A DNA stretch of 64,000 nucleotides, taken from positions 1-64,000 of the IMG/VR virus record IMGVR_UViG_3300042344_000673. One strand, given 5' to 3'. A program made the translations under genes and the position numbers. The notes below the pieces were generated by a model. That model was not told the DNA's origin, did no database searches, and saw nothing but the letters and a program-made list of their open reading frames with translations. The first letter of the stretch is position 1. Each line of letters starts with the position of its first letter. Source of the DNA: a virus. This document shows positions 27,734 through 38,100 of the stretch, piece after piece.

Positions 27734-27958
27734 TTAATCGTTTAAAAGTTGTTTTATCCCTCTTGCGGTTTCAACTCTTACTTTTCTATTCAAAGTCTGC
27801 ATATGCCCAGCTCTTTCAATCAAACCATCTCTTTCTCTCACAACGTAACAATCACCAGTTTCTAAATCACAAACTTGTTTTGTTCCGTCTCCTAAATCTT
27901 GCTCAGTATATTTAACTGATTTTCCAAGATAGTTGTTCAATACTGTTTTTAAATCCAT
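27734..27958 (-). CDS. Small unknown protein
   Basis: This 74-aa protein has a Cys-x5-Cys pair (C-D-L-E-T-G-D-C) in a beta-prone middle and a basic C-terminal helix. No family is recognised. A TATTTATA octamer ends 13 bases before its ATG, so it heads a short transcript with the acidic coiled-coil gene. Confidence 0.55.
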   Translation of the reverse strand: MDLKTVLNNYLGKSVKYTEQDLGDGTKQVCDLETGDCYVVRERDGLIERAGHMQTLNRKVRVETARGIKQLLND

Positions 27959-27971
27959 AAAATATATTTCC

Positions 27972-27979
27972 TATAAATA
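27972..27979 (-). promoter_or_regulatory. TATTTATA octamer before the 74-aa gene
   Basis: The octamer ends 13 bases before the ATG at 27958. A second copy, TATTTATC, lies at 27991-27998. Confidence 0.45.
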
Positions 27980-28002
27980 TACAATAGTTAGATAAATATC
28001 AA

Positions 28003-31000
28003 CTATGCCGTGTATGTAAAGTTAGTTGTGGAATTAATCGGGTTCGGTGTGGATGAGCTAGTTATTTGGATAGGACCTGAGACAGGTAATGCTCCAACTC
28101 TTGGGGGAACAGAAAATTTGATTTTTTTGGTATTAATAAATTGAAGTGTTCTCTTGTCCACTAATGAGCCAGCAACAGTAATTGTTTTTACAAATTGTAA
28201 AGCGTCTCCCTCTAAGGTTATAATATCACCTTCCTTACCACTTGTAGGACTGAATGATGTTATTAGGGTTAATGGACAAACCGGAGATGCGGGAGTCTGT
28301 GTATTTAAACTGTTTGGATTAGACGGCACTGGTGACTCAAAAATAGAAAGTGTAGTTTTAATTCCAACACTTTGAGCACTTTTTTCCGCCTGTTCTAGTA
28401 CAGGACCAAACTCCCTGTTATAATAATCAGAGAAAGTTTCAAAATACTCTTCAGATATATTGGACTGTGGGAAAAAACATATGTAGTACTTCAACATTCC
28501 GACTTGAGCTCTTTCTTTATTTGGAGTTAAAATAGCAATCATAAAATCAATATATGCGTCGAGAGTTTGGAATAGGGCAACAGGCATTGATTTTTTTTGA
28601 CTTACAGTTGTAAGATTAACACAAGTATAAACCCCTTGTATCATGAACTGAGTTGGTCCTGCGTAATTGAAGTCCAAAGTTATATTACCCAAGTTGTTTC
28701 CGAAAGCACTAAACTGACCTGAAGGATTTCCGCTTTTAGCGTACGTCCTAACATAAGAAATCATATAAATCATTGTTTGTAACAACGAGTCATTCGGTAA
28801 TTTCTCCTTAAGTTTAGCTGCGAACTGGGTTGGTGTTACTCCGCTAAGTAGATTTGTAGAACTTGTGGACTGCCAGTTAGCGTAGGCAGCATTTAGGTTT
28901 TCGGCACAAGAATTTTCAGCGGCTGCTGAATTATCATCAGCATTTTTAATTAGTTGGAACGAACGAGCAATTTCCGTTACGTCGGCATTTTTAGTCGCGG
29001 CTTTTTGTTGAAGAACAAGAGCTTCAATTTTTGAAATCAAATTTGAATTAACCTTTTGTAAATAATTTTCAATTGAAGGTAAATCATAGATTGACTGTCT
29101 TGTTCCTTTGAAAGTAGTTTGGAATGAACCTGGTGTAATAGAATGACTTACTTCTGTAATCATGTAAGGTCCGTTGAACATTGGTACGTGCCTTAGATTA
29201 AAGTACATCATTGGTTGTATAAGAGCGTTTCCTAAACATGTTATTTCCGCCGAGTAACTTCTCTTTTTATAGTAGTTGTAAAGGCTAACATTTTGTGTAC
29301 CAGTATTTCTCGTTTTTGATAAATTAATCATATCTAACAATGCTTGTATAGATTCCGATGTTGCCAACCCTGGGTCTTGAGCAACGGTAATCTGAGAAAA
29401 TACATTCTGATTCCTTATACCCATATCAACGTTGAAACCAACACACTTGTTAGATTGAACGTAGTCTCTAGCAGATTTTCCTGATAAATCTTCAATTAAC
29501 GGTACTTCAGAAACTCTTCTTAAATCAAATGAATCGTCACCGTAACCAGTCTCTGTTGATGGTAACTGAACGTGTTCTGAAGGTTTACCAACAAAGAAAC
29601 ATACAAACTTAGGAGTTGCCTTCCTATAATCAACAACATTATAAGTTCCCCAAAGTTGGTCACCGAACTCTAATGAGCCTTGAGGGTTCGGAACCGTTAG
29701 CCCCTCAACGTCTTGAATATTATAGAAATTAACATAGGCCGGTAGTGGCATAACCGTAAAGTTATTTTGAATCAAAAGTCCACTGATTAAAGTAAACACA
29801 CTCATACCTTCATTGAGAGCGTTTTTGTTAATCATATTTTTTACCCCAAATATATCAAGTATAACGGTGTCCCCGATATTTCTTGACGCTCTATCCAAGA
29901 ATAAGAAATCTTCGAACAACGTGGTTGTTTTGTAATCCGCACCAGAAATCCATTTATCATTAATCGATTGGAACAATGTATACAACTCCAATCTAGCTTG
30001 CTCACCTACCAACGGTGCGGGTGCTTGTGGAGTAGGTAGTTCACTTTGATTTGGAAGATTTTTCTGGGTCAAAACTATAACCTCACGGAGAAATCTATTT
30101 TGGAGTGTTTCCAAACTATTGATGTATGTTCTAAGATTTGTTTTGAAGGTTTGTGAATTCAGGTTTGCGTTTTGAAGTTTCTGAGTAGCATAAATCTTAA
30201 TAAGTTGTGAAAGTATTGTGATGTTATCTACGGTAAAACTTATGTTGTTGTCCACAAAGAAATCCGTTATGTATGACCCTTGGTCTGTATATGTCAAACC
30301 CGGAATTGTTGAAAACCCTACTTGTGTTTCTAACTGTCTCCAAGCGGCCAAATTGGCAGTTCTCGATTGAGCCAATGTAGTTGTTCCATTTGCTGTTGGT
30401 AATGAACCATCAACATAAGGTAGGAATGGAATCGGTTGAACCAAAGTGGGTTGTGCCTCTTGCCATGACAGATAAGATTCCCAAATTCTACGATTGAAAT
30501 TCGATGGGTTCCCATTTCTTAAAATAACATCATATTCCATGATAGATGTTACCTGTGATTTAAAATTATTGTATTGATTTTCAATCACGTTATTGAAATA
30601 TGTGTCCATAGAGTCCCCCGATAACTTCGGTGACACTTTCATAACACTTGTCATGAATGATTGAAAATTTCTGGCAGTAGCATCTATTTGAACTAACTGT
30701 TGACCAATCTGAGAATTGACTATACCATAATTTATATCGGTACTCGGATTAGTATAATTTAAAAACTCTTTCTCTATGATATCCAATGTTTTTGAATCAA
30801 ACACTGAAAATATTTCCTCGATTTTTGAATAGTCAGTAAACCTTAAATCTAAGGGTGAAACATTCTCAGCGTCAGGCTGAATCTTGGTTAAATACGAGTC
30901 TGGGTTTGGTTTTGTAACAAGACTGTTGTCAAAGTATCCATAGTTTGAGGCCGACCACAAAAACCTAGCACTACCATTGTACATAGCGTTGTTGTCAGTA

Positions 31001-34000
31001 AGATTCTTAACCGTCACGGGAGCCGTGTTTAAGTTACTCACACACTCTACCGCCGCTTGATTCAAATTACAACCAAATGAGGGTAAAATGAAATAATCAA
31101 CATTTTCAACAGTCGGGTTCGGAGGTAAGCAGTTGGTTGGGTCAGTAAAGTTGTTCTTTACAGTACCTGGTACAACAGCTGACCATGTTGTAAGGTTCAG
31201 AGTGTTAGAACCCTGTTGAGCCCCAACTATATTAGAACCATCATAATTGTTATAAAGTAATAACCCAGCAGATATTGAGGACTGAATCTCTGCGTCTGTA
31301 TAGTTAACATATAAATCTTGACCCGTATAAAAATAATATAAGTCATTATACAACTTCGGGTAGAATCCTGTTTGAATACTTATGTTACTTGTAGTATCAT
31401 CCTGAAGAACAACAGATGTAGTGTTAGCGTCTCTGTTAACCTTGAATTGATATTGTTTCAGTTTTGAATTTGTTTTTGGGTCATAGTTACCAACGTAGTC
31501 CCAATCTTTCCAAACGGAAGTTAAAATATCGGTGCTAGAGTTTACAAAAGTTTTATATCTATGCCAAGCAGCACCCAACTTTAAAACCCAAACGTACGGG
31601 ACCTTATGTATAGCACCAAATTTATTGAAACAAGATGCAATATAATCCAACTGTTCCGTTTGGTTGTAGGTTTTATATCTTTCCCGAAGCGTTCCAACAG
31701 GAAGTGACATTAGGAATAGATATGCGGCTTTCAAATACGGGTTATTTTTATCGTTCCTTTGATTGTCAACACCTTCTTGTATCGCATTCAAAAAATAAGG
31801 CGTATTAAGAATTGATGTTGTTGTTTGGTTAGGAAGAATTCTCGTTGGAGAATCTGACGTTGTGAATCCCTCTGTGGGTATAAAAGTAGTTATCCTATTT
31901 GGACTGTTTTCGTAATAAGCTCGAAGGTTTGATGAAACCAAAGTTTGTGTTGTTGAAAGAATATCAGGTAGAGTGGTATCGTAATATGAAAAATTTGTGA
32001 CAGGTCTCGCTGTTTTGTAATCGAAAATATTGTTGAAATTGGATATTTGGTCTCTCGGGTCATAAACCGTTAAAACTTTATTAGTATTATAAACTTCATC
32101 GAAAGAGGCGTCGGTACCAAGAGCCATATTGGATTGTACCCAACCCAAATCTGTAAATGGATATGTGTCAACAATTATTGGAGCGTTCGTATTTGTACTA
32201 CCAACTAACTCTTGAAGAGGTGTTAAAGGTAAGTTCTTTTGTGGTTCGGGTCCGATTTGAGTTATCTTGATGATAGAAAAAGGATTCTCTGTGTAAGTCT
32301 TCAAATATGAAGTGACAAATCTGTCGGACGCAAATTGTAACCAACTTTGACCTGTACCTTGATTAGATATTTGCTCAAGAAAAGCAGGATATGTTTGTGG
32401 TGTTAATAATGTGTTCTTCAACTTGTACGACAAATATGGAGAACTGACTCCTAACGATAAAATTATATTACTTGCCTCAGTATCTCTATTCAAGTTAGTC
32501 AACTGATTAAGTTGATTTTCATTAGCCCTTATGAAACCCAAGTAATGACTACTTACAATCTGTCTTTCATAAATTTCATAAAAGAAAGGTATCTCTATCT
32601 TATTTGAATAACTAAGAACGGGGGATGGAAAATATAGAGGATTATAATTTGTGATGAACGTTACTCCATTAACGTCAATAGGGCTTTGTGAGACAGGTGG
32701 GTTGAACTTCTGAGCCAGTCCCTTAACATATTCTTCAACAAATTCTACTTCCGGCCAAATCTGAGAATTAAGTCCCTTTGTAAAATTAACGACAGATGGG
32801 CTAGCCAGATACTGAAGTTGGAATCTTCCTTTTTTGAAATCGGTACTTTCCTGATAGAACGTTGGCCAAGGATAGACAGGTTCTTGTGATGTAACCAATC
32901 CTTGATTGTCGTTTTGCGCTGTGGCAGTGAGGGCGACGTTTCTATTATTCTCCAAATTGTTAGCTGAAGATGGATTGTTTCTCACAACCAACCTCCTTAC
33001 GTCATTATCCTTTACAGCCCAAGCATTCGTATGGACATCTTCTAAAAGTCTTATAAATCCCTCAGCGGTCGCCATAATGACAGCTATTATGTTCCTCACC
33101 GTGGGTATAAATCCAATTCCGTTTGATTGTTCTTGGATTATTGCTCTCAATTCTTCTGTGATAGCTTGTTCAAATTGTTGTAGTTTTTTACCCGCCTCAG
33201 TATCAAGTTTTTGAATCGTTTCTGTAAATCTTCCCTGACCCTCGAAGACAAAATAGGTTTTCGGTATTTCTTTTTTTGTTGCCCCATCTATTAAGGGTTT
33301 GTTTTTTGCTTCGAAATCTTCTGTCACTTTTCTGATTTGTTCATCAGTTGGTGAGGTAACCCCAAAGAAGGATTGTGCTGTCTTATTGAAATCTATAACA
33401 TCTTTAGTAAGACTTACCGCAATCATGTCATAACTTATGTTATTAAGTTTGATTTGTTCTGGTTTACCCTTCCCAAGAGTTGGGTTGTCGTTCAATATAG
33501 CATTATATTGTGTAATCAGATTTTGAAGGTTGGTTATTGCCGCAAACTCAAAACTGATGTTACCTAAAATATTTTCTTGGAACCTATAAACATTTGTATT
33601 GTCCTTAAGAACAATCGGTTTCGGGTTCAAGTATCTTCCATACCAACTTGTACCTGCTGTTCTTACCTTATCAAAATAAGCAGCCAATGATAATCTGTAG
33701 TTTTTTATGTTCGTTAAGGGCTCGATGTTCGCCGCAGGATAAGAGTTAGCAATGAGTTGCTCAAACGTATCCAACTTGTTCATTAATTGAACTAGAGTTA
33801 GTTCAGGAAAATCAGGGACGATAAGTCCCTTACTTTTATATTCCTTATATACTTCAACAATTTTTTGATAACCTTTCTCACTGACCAAACTTTCTGTAAC
33901 TGTGTTCTGATTACTGTTAGATGTATTTTGGTTTCTTGTAATTGTTGTTGAGTTTTGTTTTTCTAAATTAGCATTCGAAGTCGAACTATTCGGAATTATA

Positions 34001-34797
34001 GGTTGCGTTTTGATGTCAAACACTCTACTATACATGTGAGGTGCCGCAAGCAAGTGAGCCACCAATATTTCATTCAAGATATTGAATTTAAAACCTCTAA
34101 ATTCCAAAGTGACGTGATAATTTCCTGTCGCACTGTTGAACCTTGCATTAAACTTTTCGAGATTCAACTGATACTTTATCGCTTGACCATAATACCCTTT
34201 CAGCGTTAGATAGAATTGTGGATAGGGTAAGTTAAAAAAAGCAGCATATGGTGATTTATTTCCAAGTTCAAAAAGTCCTTTACCTTGTATATCCTCCAAC
34301 TCTATCTGAACGGATGGTATAAAAGAAGAAGAAACTTTAACATTTATTGATGTGATACCTAACAACCCTGTATCAATAACGTTTTGCTCATCAACAACAG
34401 TATCTTCATAGTAGGGTTGGTTCGTACCTGGAATTAGGTCAATTTTCTGTAGGGGTTGATTCGATGCTTGTTGTTGAAGAGCATTTCTACCCGTTAATTG
34501 GTCATAATACCCTTGTCCCAAATATGTGTTCTTGGTGGGTCTGAGAAAATTAATTTTGGCAATGGTAGTGGTCTGTCTGATGTTATCGGTTGGTGTAAAC
34601 CCTAAAGCAAGTTTGGTTCTTGGAATGACCTCTGCCTCCAAGTTAGCGAACATAATCAAGTTCTCATGGTCTACCAATCTTTCGTAAATCCTCCCTTGGT
34701 TGTCTATTGTTCTGTTGGGGTCTACAAGAATGATATTATTATAATCGAACTCAACGTATATATTCCCACTTTGGTCAGGTTGTTGATTATCTGCCAT
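28003..34797 (-). CDS. Giant baseplate hub-like tail protein with C-terminal IPT/TIG domain
   Basis: This 2264-aa protein's residues ~1860-1905 contain M-Y-F-N-L-R-H-V-P-M-F-N-G-P-Y-M-I-T-E-V-S-H-S-I. This resembles the hub (gp27/gpD-type) segment in which a loop after a beta barrel reads V-P-x-F-x-G-x-Y-x-V-T-x-V-x-H. The last ~95 residues match an IPT/TIG immunoglobulin-like domain (F-S-P-T-S-G-K-E-G-D-I-I-T-L-E-G). Long Gln/Asn/Ser-rich parts lie between and I cannot assign them. It overlaps the gp53/LysM-like gene by 11 bases. The combination suggests the central hub or its enclosing protein. Confidence 0.6.
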   Translation of the reverse strand: MADNQQPDQSGNIYVEFDYNNIILVDPNRTIDNQGRIYERLVDHENLIMFANLEAEVIPRTKLALGFTPTDNIRQTTTIAKINFLRPTKNTYLGQGYYDQLTGRNALQQQASNQPLQKIDLIPGTNQPYYEDTVVDEQNVIDTGLLGITSINVKVSSSFIPSVQIELEDIQGKGLFELGNKSPYAAFFNLPYPQFYLTLKGYYGQAIKYQLNLEKFNARFNSATGNYHVTLEFRGFKFNILNEILVAHLLAAPHMYSRVFDIKTQPIIPNSSTSNANLEKQNSTTITRNQNTSNSNQNTVTESLVSEKGYQKIVEVYKEYKSKGLIVPDFPELTLVQLMNKLDTFEQLIANSYPAANIEPLTNIKNYRLSLAAYFDKVRTAGTSWYGRYLNPKPIVLKDNTNVYRFQENILGNISFEFAAITNLQNLITQYNAILNDNPTLGKGKPEQIKLNNISYDMIAVSLTKDVIDFNKTAQSFFGVTSPTDEQIRKVTEDFEAKNKPLIDGATKKEIPKTYFVFEGQGRFTETIQKLDTEAGKKLQQFEQAITEELRAIIQEQSNGIGFIPTVRNIIAVIMATAEGFIRLLEDVHTNAWAVKDNDVRRLVVRNNPSSANNLENNRNVALTATAQNDNQGLVTSQEPVYPWPTFYQESTDFKKGRFQLQYLASPSVVNFTKGLNSQIWPEVEFVEEYVKGLAQKFNPPVSQSPIDVNGVTFITNYNPLYFPSPVLSYSNKIEIPFFYEIYERQIVSSHYLGFIRANENQLNQLTNLNRDTEASNIILSLGVSSPYLSYKLKNTLLTPQTYPAFLEQISNQGTGQSWLQFASDRFVTSYLKTYTENPFSIIKITQIGPEPQKNLPLTPLQELVGSTNTNAPIIVDTYPFTDLGWVQSNMALGTDASFDEVYNTNKVLTVYDPRDQISNFNNIFDYKTARPVTNFSYYDTTLPDILSTTQTLVSSNLRAYYENSPNRITTFIPTEGFTTSDSPTRILPNQTTTSILNTPYFLNAIQEGVDNQRNDKNNPYLKAAYLFLMSLPVGTLRERYKTYNQTEQLDYIASCFNKFGAIHKVPYVWVLKLGAAWHRYKTFVNSSTDILTSVWKDWDYVGNYDPKTNSKLKQYQFKVNRDANTTSVVLQDDTTSNISIQTGFYPKLYNDLYYFYTGQDLYVNYTDAEIQSSISAGLLLYNNYDGSNIVGAQQGSNTLNLTTWSAVVPGTVKNNFTDPTNCLPPNPTVENVDYFILPSFGCNLNQAAVECVSNLNTAPVTVKNLTDNNAMYNGSARFLWSASNYGYFDNSLVTKPNPDSYLTKIQPDAENVSPLDLRFTDYSKIEEIFSVFDSKTLDIIEKEFLNYTNPSTDINYGIVNSQIGQQLVQIDATARNFQSFMTSVMKVSPKLSGDSMDTYFNNVIENQYNNFKSQVTSIMEYDVILRNGNPSNFNRRIWESYLSWQEAQPTLVQPIPFLPYVDGSLPTANGTTTLAQSRTANLAAWRQLETQVGFSTIPGLTYTDQGSYITDFFVDNNISFTVDNITILSQLIKIYATQKLQNANLNSQTFKTNLRTYINSLETLQNRFLREVIVLTQKNLPNQSELPTPQAPAPLVGEQARLELYTLFQSINDKWISGADYKTTTLFEDFLFLDRASRNIGDTVILDIFGVKNMINKNALNEGMSVFTLISGLLIQNNFTVMPLPAYVNFYNIQDVEGLTVPNPQGSLEFGDQLWGTYNVVDYRKATPKFVCFFVGKPSEHVQLPSTETGYGDDSFDLRRVSEVPLIEDLSGKSARDYVQSNKCVGFNVDMGIRNQNVFSQITVAQDPGLATSESIQALLDMINLSKTRNTGTQNVSLYNYYKKRSYSAEITCLGNALIQPMMYFNLRHVPMFNGPYMITEVSHSITPGSFQTTFKGTRQSIYDLPSIENYLQKVNSNLISKIEALVLQQKAATKNADVTEIARSFQLIKNADDNSAAAENSCAENLNAAYANWQSTSSTNLLSGVTPTQFAAKLKEKLPNDSLLQTMIYMISYVRTYAKSGNPSGQFSAFGNNLGNITLDFNYAGPTQFMIQGVYTCVNLTTVSQKKSMPVALFQTLDAYIDFMIAILTPNKERAQVGMLKYYICFFPQSNISEEYFETFSDYYNREFGPVLEQAEKSAQSVGIKTTLSIFESPVPSNPNSLNTQTPASPVCPLTLITSFSPTSGKEGDIITLEGDALQFVKTITVAGSLVDKRTLQFINTKKIKFSVPPRVGALPVSGPIQITSSSTPNPINSTTNFTYTA

Positions 34798-35110
34798 AAT
34801 AATAAAAATAATTTTCCAACGCGCCTTTATAATCCTGTAATGATGGGATGAGCGGGAACGGAATTACCAAAACCGCACCATCATAGATATTGTTTTCCAT
34901 CCCCATGAATATAGGGTTAGCCTGTAATATTAACCAACTATAATAGGGTGAATTATAAAACTGTTGTGATACTTTATCTAATCTACTTATACCGACCCTA
35001 TAAATAAAGGATTTATCGGTTGTTTTGGCTGGTAGTTGAACAAATGGTACCACAGTTTGTTCACCATTAATTAAAAACTCATTGTATCTGTTATAATATT
35101 GGTAAGCCAT
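34787..35110 (-). CDS. Tail protein, gp53/LysM-like
   Basis: This 107-aa protein has the pattern R-L-D-x-(V/L)-x-x-x-(F/Y)-Y ... Y-Y-x-W-L-I-L-x-A-N, followed by a G-A-V-L-V-I-P-F-P ending. This is the LysM-like fold used in T4 gp53-type wedge and LysM tail proteins. T4 gp53 is longer (196 aa). It lies between two giant tail proteins and is coupled to the upstream gene by TAATG. A role in joining hub and wedge, or in binding peptidoglycan, is inferred. Confidence 0.5.
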   Translation of the reverse strand: MAYQYYNRYNEFLINGEQTVVPFVQLPAKTTDKSFIYRVGISRLDKVSQQFYNSPYYSWLILQANPIFMGMENNIYDGAVLVIPFPLIPSLQDYKGALENYFYYYGR

Positions 35111-38100
35111 TAGTTAAGTTTTATTTTAGAAACCCAAGCATTGGTTGATACCTCGTCATTCCAAGTTTGTTTATTAGAAGCCAAATTAGTGGAAGCCCCC
35201 AATGATTTTATCATTGTCGTTTGTGATGACAGTGGCGGCTTAAACAACTTATATGTTAACACTCTTTCTTTAGAAGGGAATGGATTATAGTTGATAAAAG
35301 TCTTAAGTTGGGTATCAGAGGTTTCCATTGTTTCTAGAAACTTGGTGGCAATAGCCGTTTCTTTATCGAAGAAACTTTTTGCCATAACCTTCCAATAGGC
35401 ATCGAACTCGGCTTCAATCTGTCTGTAGTCAGCACCACCAACTGTAATCTCAGGCGCATTTTTCAAGTTGCCAATAATGGCATTTTTGAAAGATTCATAG
35501 TTATCTGTCTTCAAATCTTGAGAACACAATAGATACATTCGTTTGAATTGTTTATTCAAAAAGTCTGAATTGTCAAAATTAGGATTTGGGTCAAGATTGA
35601 ATGGTACAAACACTTGACCGATAACATCAGCAATCGTTGGTGACGGTGCTGAGTTTGGAACTGTCATACCATATATCATAAAGCCTTGATAATCTTGCCC
35701 ACCATAATCGAAGTCAACCGAACTGTTTGTTTTTATTTGGAACTCAATCAAATTTTTTCTTATGGTTTTGATATCCTCAATCATCTCATCCAAAGTGTTG
35801 GTTATTAAACCAGCGTTTGCCGCAACCTTAGTTGTTCCACTAGTTTCGAAAACCCTTATCGTCATGTTCTGCTCTTGATATCCGTCAGTACCTGTTCCAG
35901 GTGCAGAAGCACCCAAAGGTACAGTGTTAGCCCTCGCAATAAACTGTAAATAATTTTGTTGTTGATTTGTAACCTCTTGGATTATATTAGACAACGGTGT
36001 AAGGAATGCCGATTTTTTGTTTTTGATAAATGTTGTATAATTCCTTTTTATTTGTCTGATTGTTTTCGGTGTGAAACTTTTCTGTGGTTTCGATATAAAA
36101 GTTATGAAACCGTCTTGATTATTGAATGAGTTTGTATTAATAGCCGTTTCATATTCATCAAAAAAAGGATTAAATAACTTTTGAATATTGTCCGGTTTAC
36201 CAAAGATATAAACATCCTCTGGCATTGATTGCTCAACATAAAATGTGCCCTTTTGATAAATTCTTTGTAGGGACCAAAGTTGTAACATGGCGTTATTGTA
36301 TTGTTGTAAAACTTGTTTTTCTTTGTTCATTATTGTTTGGAAATAATTCCTAGTTTCACCAACAAATCCGTCCATAAATTCTTTATAAGATATGTCACCG
36401 AACTCATCCGTTGAGGTAATCTGACTCGTAAGTCTTTTACCAATGGTATTTGTGTTAGAAAAGGTATAATTGTTCTGTACTTGATTAGATAGTGGTGGAG
36501 GTGGATTTCCTATCGATTGAAGGAAGTTTTTATCCAACACTTTTATACTCGTGTCTGTTACATCTGCTCTATCATCCCACATTTCGGTGTTCGCGTAATA
36601 GTTGAATGATAATGCGTTTTGTAGTTTATCAACGGCTTGAGCTAGTCCACTACCACCAACGAAGTTGAAATTCATAGATACATTAGCAATCATTGGCTGT
36701 ACACCAATTCCTTCAGGATTTATATCTAAGCCTTCAAAAGTTAATGAAAGGGATGTCGGAATAATCTTAGTGTTATAAAAATCTCCAACACGAAGGACCA
36801 ACACAGGTGGTGTACCGAATGCTGTGTTCGTGGCGTTGTTGTATTGTAGTTCTGTTGCTCCGTTTATATCTTTGATTGTTGGTATAGTGTCACCTGGTCT
36901 CATACATTGTTGTAAAAATGTAAGTCTTGAATTAAGACCTTCAGGTGTTGTTGAGTGAAATGCCGGTTGGAAAAACTTCAACTTATCTTTGAGGTTGTCG
37001 TAAACCATTGGTGTCTCGGTCTTAATTGTTTCGAAATAATCACACTCGGATAATAAAGCCCTCAAAACTCTTTTTGTTATGTTATCTCTTTGAATGTATT
37101 TTTGTTCGATTTGGGTTGTAGGTGGAATTTGTGGTATTGGTTGAAGTTGTGGTTGAGGGTCATTGTTTGGTTGTGGTACAGGACCAGGGTTAGGAAACTC
37201 GGGGGTTGTGGTTGTTGTAACAGTTATTTTTTCGATTGTTGTCCTCCTACAAGCCATTGCTCGAGTGGTATAAATTTCATCACCCGTATTTGTACAACTC
37301 CCTTGATTTTTTACAGTTCTATTTGCGTTAGCATCAAAAGAAACCACATCACCATTTTCACCAAAGTTTTTTTCAACAAAAGTCAATCTGTTTTGGTCAC
37401 TCGCCTTTTTGACTTTTGGAAAAGACAGGATAAATTTCTTCATAGATTCTAATCTTCTTTCTCCTAAACTCTCATTGTAAGTTACACTTGCTCTTCCTGA
37501 TGTGTTAGATAATAAATTAAGAGAAACGGTCGCACTTTTATTTGTTTCCAAATCAGTACCTAATTTTTCTAAAAATTCTTTCATTTTCGAGAAGTTAGGT
37601 TTGATAACTGTTTCGAAAAAGTTGTTCAAAGATGACCCCTTAGCACTATAAAGTGATTGTTGACCCAAATAAACGTTATAGTAGTCTTCATAAGATTTGA
37701 CAGGTTCTCCACTTACAGGTTCGTTATTAGGGAAATATCCAGCAAGTCCTTCGTATTCTTGTACGTTGGTTGTTGGTGTGTTAGTGGTTGGGTCAGTTGT
37801 AGGTTGTCCCGTACCATTGTTACCACCAGGTTGAACGGTTGTATTGTTTCCTGTCGCAGTTGTATTGACGATAGCTGAAATTTGTTCTCTACTAGCCTCT
37901 TTCGATGAAATTATTTGTTGTAACTCATATAGGTCACTCGGGCTAACAGTATAATATTTTTTCGCCAATTCATACAAATCGTATTTTCTACATCCGGCAA
38001 AGAATGAATCCAAAATACCGTTAATCCTCGTTTTGTTGGTTTCCTTATTGAGAATCTTATTAACAATGACATTCAAGACGGATGGATGGTCAACAACGAT